From Niastella koreensis GR20-10 (GTDB lineage: Bacteria > Bacteroidota > Bacteroidia > Chitinophagales > Chitinophagaceae): a stretch of DNA of 64,000 nt. This document shows, one piece after another, positions 60,709-64,000 of this stretch. A program made the position numbers and the translations under genes. The notes below the pieces were generated by a model. The model made no database searches. It had not been told where the DNA came from and saw nothing but the letters and a program-made list of their open reading frames with translations. How positions within the stretch are numbered: position 1 is the stretch's first letter; every line of letters begins with the position of its first letter. The stretch spans positions 4,910,744-4,974,743 of the forward strand of contig NC_016609.1 of NCBI RefSeq assembly GCF_000246855.1. The letters run 5' to 3'.

Positions 60709-62538
60709 ATGATTATGACAAAAAGAATTTTCCTGATCCTGGCCGTACTATGGTTTTCGCATACCTATGCCCAAAAGATCAACTACACCCTATCCTTTCC
60801 CAATATTAATCACCACGAAGCCAGTATCAGCGTTACGGCTTCAGGTATTCCGGCTGGCAAGGCCACTTTTCGCATGAGTCGTTCTTCACCGGGCCGCTAT
60901 GCCACCCATGAATTTGGAAAAAATGTATACGACGTAAAAGCATTCGACCAAACCGGTGCTTCCATCCCTATTAACCGCATAGACGGCGATGTATATGAAG
61001 TGCCCAAACAAAACGGCACCGTGCGGGTTGATTATACGTTGTACGCCGCCTGGGCGGATGGGACGTACTCCGGCGTTGATCCGGCAAGCATTCACCTCAA
61101 CATGCCTTCGGCAATGATGTGGATCAAAGGATTTGATAAAGCCCCCATCACCGTTACGTTTAATATTCCTGCCGGTAAAAACTGGACCATCGCCACGCAG
61201 TTAAAACCAACGGATGATCCCCTCACCTTTACAGCGCCCGGTTTGCAATACCTGATGGATTGCCCCACCAAGATCGGCAACCTGCACTGGAAAAAATGGA
61301 ACATCACCAATCCCGATGGTAAAGGCTACGAGTTCAGGCTGGCGTTGGAAGCCGAAACTACCGATACAGTGGCTGGTTCATTTGCCGCTAAAATTAAACG
61401 CCTGGTTGAAGAAGAGCAGGCTGTTTTTGGTGAAACGCCGGCGTACGATTATGGCACCTATACATTTATTGCCAGTATTAACCTGTATGTAGAAGGCGAT
61501 GGCATGGAACACCGTAATTCCACCATGATCAGTCTCCCTTTTAATTTTACCGGTACCAATGATCAGTTGGAAGTTTTTGCCCATGAGTTCTTTCATAACT
61601 GGAATGTAGAACGCATTCGCCCGAAAACGCTGGAGCCTTTCAATTTTGAAAAAAGCAATATGAGCAATGAACTGTGGTGTGCGGAAGGGTTTACGCAATA
61701 TTATGGGGAACTGTTGTTATGTCGCTCCGGCTTAAAACCCATTGATGGGTTGATGGGTTCTCTTACCGGTTTAATTTATTCCAAAGAAATAGCGGCAGGC
61801 GCCAAACGCTATTCGCCGGTAGAAGTGAGCCGCAACGCTGTTTTTGTTGATGCAGGGGTATCTATCGACCGCACCAATTACCCCAACATGTACAGTTCTT
61901 ATTATCCATATGGCGGCGCTACGGCACTCGCCCTCGACCTTAGTTTGCGCTCAAAATTCCAATTAACGCTGGATGATTATATGACTGCTTTATGGAAACG
62001 CTTTGGCAAAACAGAGATCGCATATACGGTTCCGGGACTGGAAGAAGTGCTGGCCGATGTTACGCACGACAAAACCTTTGCAGCCGATTTCTTTACCCGT
62101 TATGTGAATGGTCATGAATCGTTCGATTATGCGCCCCTGCTGGAGAAAGCCGGGTTGCGATTGAAAAAACAAAACCCCGGTAAAGCCTGGCTGGGTCAGG
62201 TGCAATATGAAGAAGGCACTACCAAAATCAGCTCCAATACTATTATCAATACGCCGTTGTACAATGCCGGTCTCGACTTTAATGATGTGATCGTGCAGAT
62301 AGACAGCAAACTGGTTGCCCGCCCGGCCGATATCAATGAAATCATCGCCACACATAAACCAGGCGACGTGATCAACATTCATTATAAACATCGCGATGAG
62401 AATAAAACCGCTTCGCTTACCCTGGCCGAGAACCCGGGTTTGGCAGTGGTTACTTTTGAACAGGCTGGTTTACCGGTTACCAATGAGATGAAGACATTCA
62501 GGAATAGCTGGCTGGGAACGAAGGTCAATAGACAATAG
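60709..62538 (+). CDS. M61 family metallopeptidase with PDZ domain
   Basis: A 609-residue exported peptidase (signal peptide MIMTKRIFLILAVLWFSHTY; an ATG two codons later is also possible). The N-terminal M61 domain (about 25-180) precedes the catalytic domain with EVFAHEFFHNWNVERIRPKT (HExxH at about residue 290) and the downstream glutamate region CAEGFTQYYGELLL. A PDZ domain lies near the C-terminus (about 500-580, NTPLYNAGLDFNDVIVQIDS). Members are glycyl-aminopeptidase-like enzymes. The last codons (VNRQ and TAG) are encoded inside the left arm of a perfect 15-bp inverted repeat. Confidence 0.93.
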   Translation: MIMTKRIFLILAVLWFSHTYAQKINYTLSFPNINHHEASISVTASGIPAGKATFRMSRSSPGRYATHEFGKNVYDVKAFDQTGASIPINRIDGDVYEVPKQNGTVRVDYTLYAAWADGTYSGVDPASIHLNMPSAMMWIKGFDKAPITVTFNIPAGKNWTIATQLKPTDDPLTFTAPGLQYLMDCPTKIGNLHWKKWNITNPDGKGYEFRLALEAETTDTVAGSFAAKIKRLVEEEQAVFGETPAYDYGTYTFIASINLYVEGDGMEHRNSTMISLPFNFTGTNDQLEVFAHEFFHNWNVERIRPKTLEPFNFEKSNMSNELWCAEGFTQYYGELLLCRSGLKPIDGLMGSLTGLIYSKEIAAGAKRYSPVEVSRNAVFVDAGVSIDRTNYPNMYSSYYPYGGATALALDLSLRSKFQLTLDDYMTALWKRFGKTEIAYTVPGLEEVLADVTHDKTFAADFFTRYVNGHESFDYAPLLEKAGLRLKKQNPGKAWLGQVQYEEGTTKISSNTIINTPLYNAGLDFNDVIVQIDSKLVARPADINEIIATHKPGDVINIHYKHRDENKTASLTLAENPGLAVVTFEQAGLPVTNEMKTFRNSWLGTKVNRQ

Positions 62539-62568
62539 GCAATTGTCAATTGTCTATTGTCTATTGAC
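62524..62568. repeat. Perfect 15-bp inverted repeat of CAATAGACAATAG words containing a stop codon
   Basis: Arms GTCAATAGACAATAG (62524-62538) and CTATTGTCTATTGAC (62554-62568). The left arm supplies the last codons and TAG stop of the M61 gene (62536-62538); the right arm is followed by a weak T-run. The same word is at 51862-51900. Confidence 0.92.
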
Positions 62569-62664
62569 TTCTTTGGTTTTAATGTAGGCGGTAAGAACGT
62601 TCGCTTTGAAATGTTACAGGGACTGGCCATGAAGAACACAGGAGAATGGAGCCGTGGTGTACAA

Positions 62665-62695
62665 CGTGTCAACTCTGTCAACCCTATCAACCTTA
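62665..62695. repeat. GTCAACTCTGTCAACCCTAT words containing a stop codon
   Basis: GTCAACTCTGTCAACCCTAT then CAACCTTAT; the TTA (62693-62695) is the minus-strand stop of the CutC gene. Confidence 0.85.
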
Positions 62696-63418
62696 TAAAC
62701 TGATATTATTCAACACTTCCATTATCTTTCTCAGTTCTTCTTCATTGGCGATGTACCAATCGGTAGCATCCAGAATAGCCGGATTGCGGAAGGTAACCGG
62801 GTCCGGCGCAATCATTCTCGCTGAAGTATGAAACTCCGTGGCGCCCGTACCATTCACCAGCGTTTCAATATTGCCGGACCGCACACCAGCGCCGGGCATA
62901 ATGATAATACGGCCATCGGCCTGTTGTACCAGTTCGGCCAGCAGGTTAATACCCTCAGGAGCCGATGGTTTTTGTCCGCTGGTTAAAACGCGCTCACACC
63001 CGCAGGTTATAATATCTTCCAGCGCCTTCATGGGATCGGGCGTGGCATCAAAAACGCGGTGGCAGGTAACGCCCATGGGATAGGCCCATTCCACCATCCG
63101 TTTTAACCGCTCGGTATCTATTTCGCCGTTCCCTTTTGATACGCCGGTTGAAATGCCGTCGCAGCCCAGTTCTTTACACAACAGGATATCCTGTTTTATA
63201 ATGGCGAACTCATCTTCATCAAAGAAATAATTTCCCGCCCTTGGCCGCACAATGGGATACAACGAAATGCCGATCTTTTCGCGTGTTTGTTTTATAGTTC
63301 CATAAGAAGGCGTGGTGCCGCCATCGGCCGGGTTCTCACATAACTCTACCCGCTTTGCTCCCACTTTTTCTGCAATAACAGCCGATTGCAGGTTAAACGC
63401 ACATACTTCTAATAACAT
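62693..63418 (-). CDS. cutC: Copper homeostasis protein CutC
   Basis: A 241-residue TIM-barrel protein. CutC signatures are LEVCAFNLQSAVIAEKVGAK, then RVELCENPADGGTTPSYGTI, YPIVRPRAGNYFFDEDEF, LGCDGISTGVSKGNGEIDTE, MGVTCHRVFDATPDPMKALE, CGCERVLTSGQKPSAPEGIN and IIIMPGAGVRSGNIETLV, with a final TEFHTSAR. The family is linked to copper handling, though direct copper binding is debated. Length and conserved residues are normal. Confidence 0.95.
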   Translation of the reverse strand: MLLEVCAFNLQSAVIAEKVGAKRVELCENPADGGTTPSYGTIKQTREKIGISLYPIVRPRAGNYFFDEDEFAIIKQDILLCKELGCDGISTGVSKGNGEIDTERLKRMVEWAYPMGVTCHRVFDATPDPMKALEDIITCGCERVLTSGQKPSAPEGINLLAELVQQADGRIIIMPGAGVRSGNIETLVNGTGATEFHTSARMIAPDPVTFRNPAILDATDWYIANEEELRKIMEVLNNISL

Positions 63419-63461
63419 GCTCTTGTTTTAATTGTTGCTATATTAACTTAAGAAACTGTTA

Positions 63462-63543
63462 CAGGTTACAGGGTTGCCGATATCACGATTTGAGCCTGGA
63501 AATTCGAGCCTTGTAACCTGAAATAGGTAACAACTTTACTTTA
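63462..63543. repeat. CAGGTTACA / TGTAACCTG inverted repeat near a stop codon
   Basis: Perfect 9-bp arms (63462-63470, 63512-63520) with further drifting copies (AGGGTTGCC, ATAGGTAACA) reaching the minus-strand stop at 63541-63543. Confidence 0.65.
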
Positions 63544-64000
63544 ATAAATGCTCTTTGCCGGAACAAGTTTCTCTTCCTTGCCTGATTTCACTGCATACGT
63601 AAACCCTTTCTGCAAAGCATATCCGCCGTATTCACCCTTTTTATTAATAGCAATGAAACCCACCTGTAAAGTTTTGGCACGGGCCGGCCCACGGCTTACA
63701 ATGCGTTCTACAGCCTTCTTGCAGGCTGCTTCCGGCGCCAGGCCCTGCCGCATCAATTCCACCACCAGGTGCGACCCTACGATCCTGATCACTTCCTCCC
63801 CCACACCGGTTGAAGTAGCTGCGCCAATTTCATTATCAACGTACAAACCCGCGCCGATTATGGGCGAATCCCCTACCCGGCCATGCATTTTAAAAGCCAT
63901 GCCACTGGTTGTACAGGCGCCGCTGAAATTGCCGCTGGCATCCATGGCAATCATGCCAATGGTATCGTGGTTATTGGGACCACCGGGCATACTTGAATCG
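63541..64000 (-). CDS. Glycosylasparaginase / N4-(beta-N-acetylglucosaminyl)-L-asparaginase, C-terminal part
   Basis: The gene runs off the right edge, so the N-terminal part (signal peptide and alpha chain) is missing. The visible 152 residues cover the autoprocessing site and catalytic threonine in NHDTIGMIAMDASGNF, substrate-binding residues in MHGRVGDSPIIGAGLYVDNE, and AATSTGVGEEVIRIVGSHLV. This is the beta chain of an N-terminal-nucleophile hydrolase that cleaves the bond between N-glycans and asparagine. Self-cleavage before the threonine is expected. The gene's real start lies outside the window. Confidence 0.92.
   Translation of the reverse strand, partial: DSSMPGGPNNHDTIGMIAMDASGNFSGACTTSGMAFKMHGRVGDSPIIGAGLYVDNEIGAATSTGVGEEVIRIVGSHLVVELMRQGLAPEAACKKAVERIVSRGPARAKTLQVGFIAINKKGEYGGYALQKGFTYAVKSGKEEKLVPAKSIY

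Noticed and set aside
1-64000. tRNA, rRNA, insertion sequences, prophage or attachment sites.
   Set aside because: I saw no cloverleaf-like sequence with CCA-type ends, no transposase or integrase, and no long direct repeats flanking a segment. A tRNA or covariance scan would be needed to exclude a missed one.

Overview
This 64-kb window comes from a Bacteroidota chromosome, most likely class Chitinophagia (Chitinophagaceae, Niastella/Chitinophaga-like). The assignment rests on gene content: a SusC/SusD nutrient-uptake pair with its own ECF sigma/FecR pair, type IX secretion (T9SS) and gliding-type proteins (two PorP/SprF barrels, a PorE-like OmpA protein, two giant adhesins with type B C-terminal sorting domains), Bacteroidota-type lipoproteins and generally weak Shine-Dalgarno sequences. 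I saw no rRNA, tRNA, transposase, prophage or CRISPR array. Genus is inference.

Layout. 1-8 kb: the N-terminal part of a secreted metalloprotease; a carboxymuconolactone-decarboxylase/DGPF/ECF42-like sigma cluster; an unknown secreted protein; DUF488; an AraC regulator divergent from a shortened siderophore-interacting-protein-like gene; a stand-alone T9SS-sorting-domain-like protein; a single-domain response regulator. 8-31 kb: a minus-strand surface-adhesion block made of a collagen-like lipoprotein, PorP, a PorE-like OmpA protein, a second PorP, a 1411-residue PKD adhesin and a 4081-residue beta-helix/Ig-like adhesin. 31-41 kb: a minus-strand ECF sigma / FecR / SusC (with STN domain) / SusD / zinc-metallohydrolase lipoprotein / DUF4302 lipoprotein locus, the standard layout of a regulated Bacteroidota uptake system. 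41-52 kb: a second lone sigma factor, a TerB-like protein, gamma-glutamyltransferase, an L,D-transpeptidase, a gene-poor zone holding a 42-bp tandem repeat, an amine oxidase and a nucleotide-pyrophosphatase-type phosphodiesterase. 52-64 kb: mostly housekeeping genes (YdeI-like, PhoH, inorganic pyrophosphatase, DinB, NlpC/P60, a small sigma/membrane-protein pair, guanine deaminase, M61 peptidase, CutC, glycosylasparaginase).

The least explained feature is between the genes. Many intergenic spaces carry short stuttered-word sequences (a 7-15 bp word repeated two to eight times with drift, often with a perfect inverted copy). At roughly 20 of about 45 gene 3' ends these start within about 20 bp of the stop codon, and in several cases they contain the stop codon or the last few codons. 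At least a dozen unrelated word families are used in the same position. A 42-bp minisatellite with exactly phased units, REP-like palindromes and two perfect hairpins in an apparently geneless gap add to this. Conventional rho-independent terminators are present elsewhere. I regard the stop-abutting word elements as the best candidate for an undescribed system in this window; their function is unknown.
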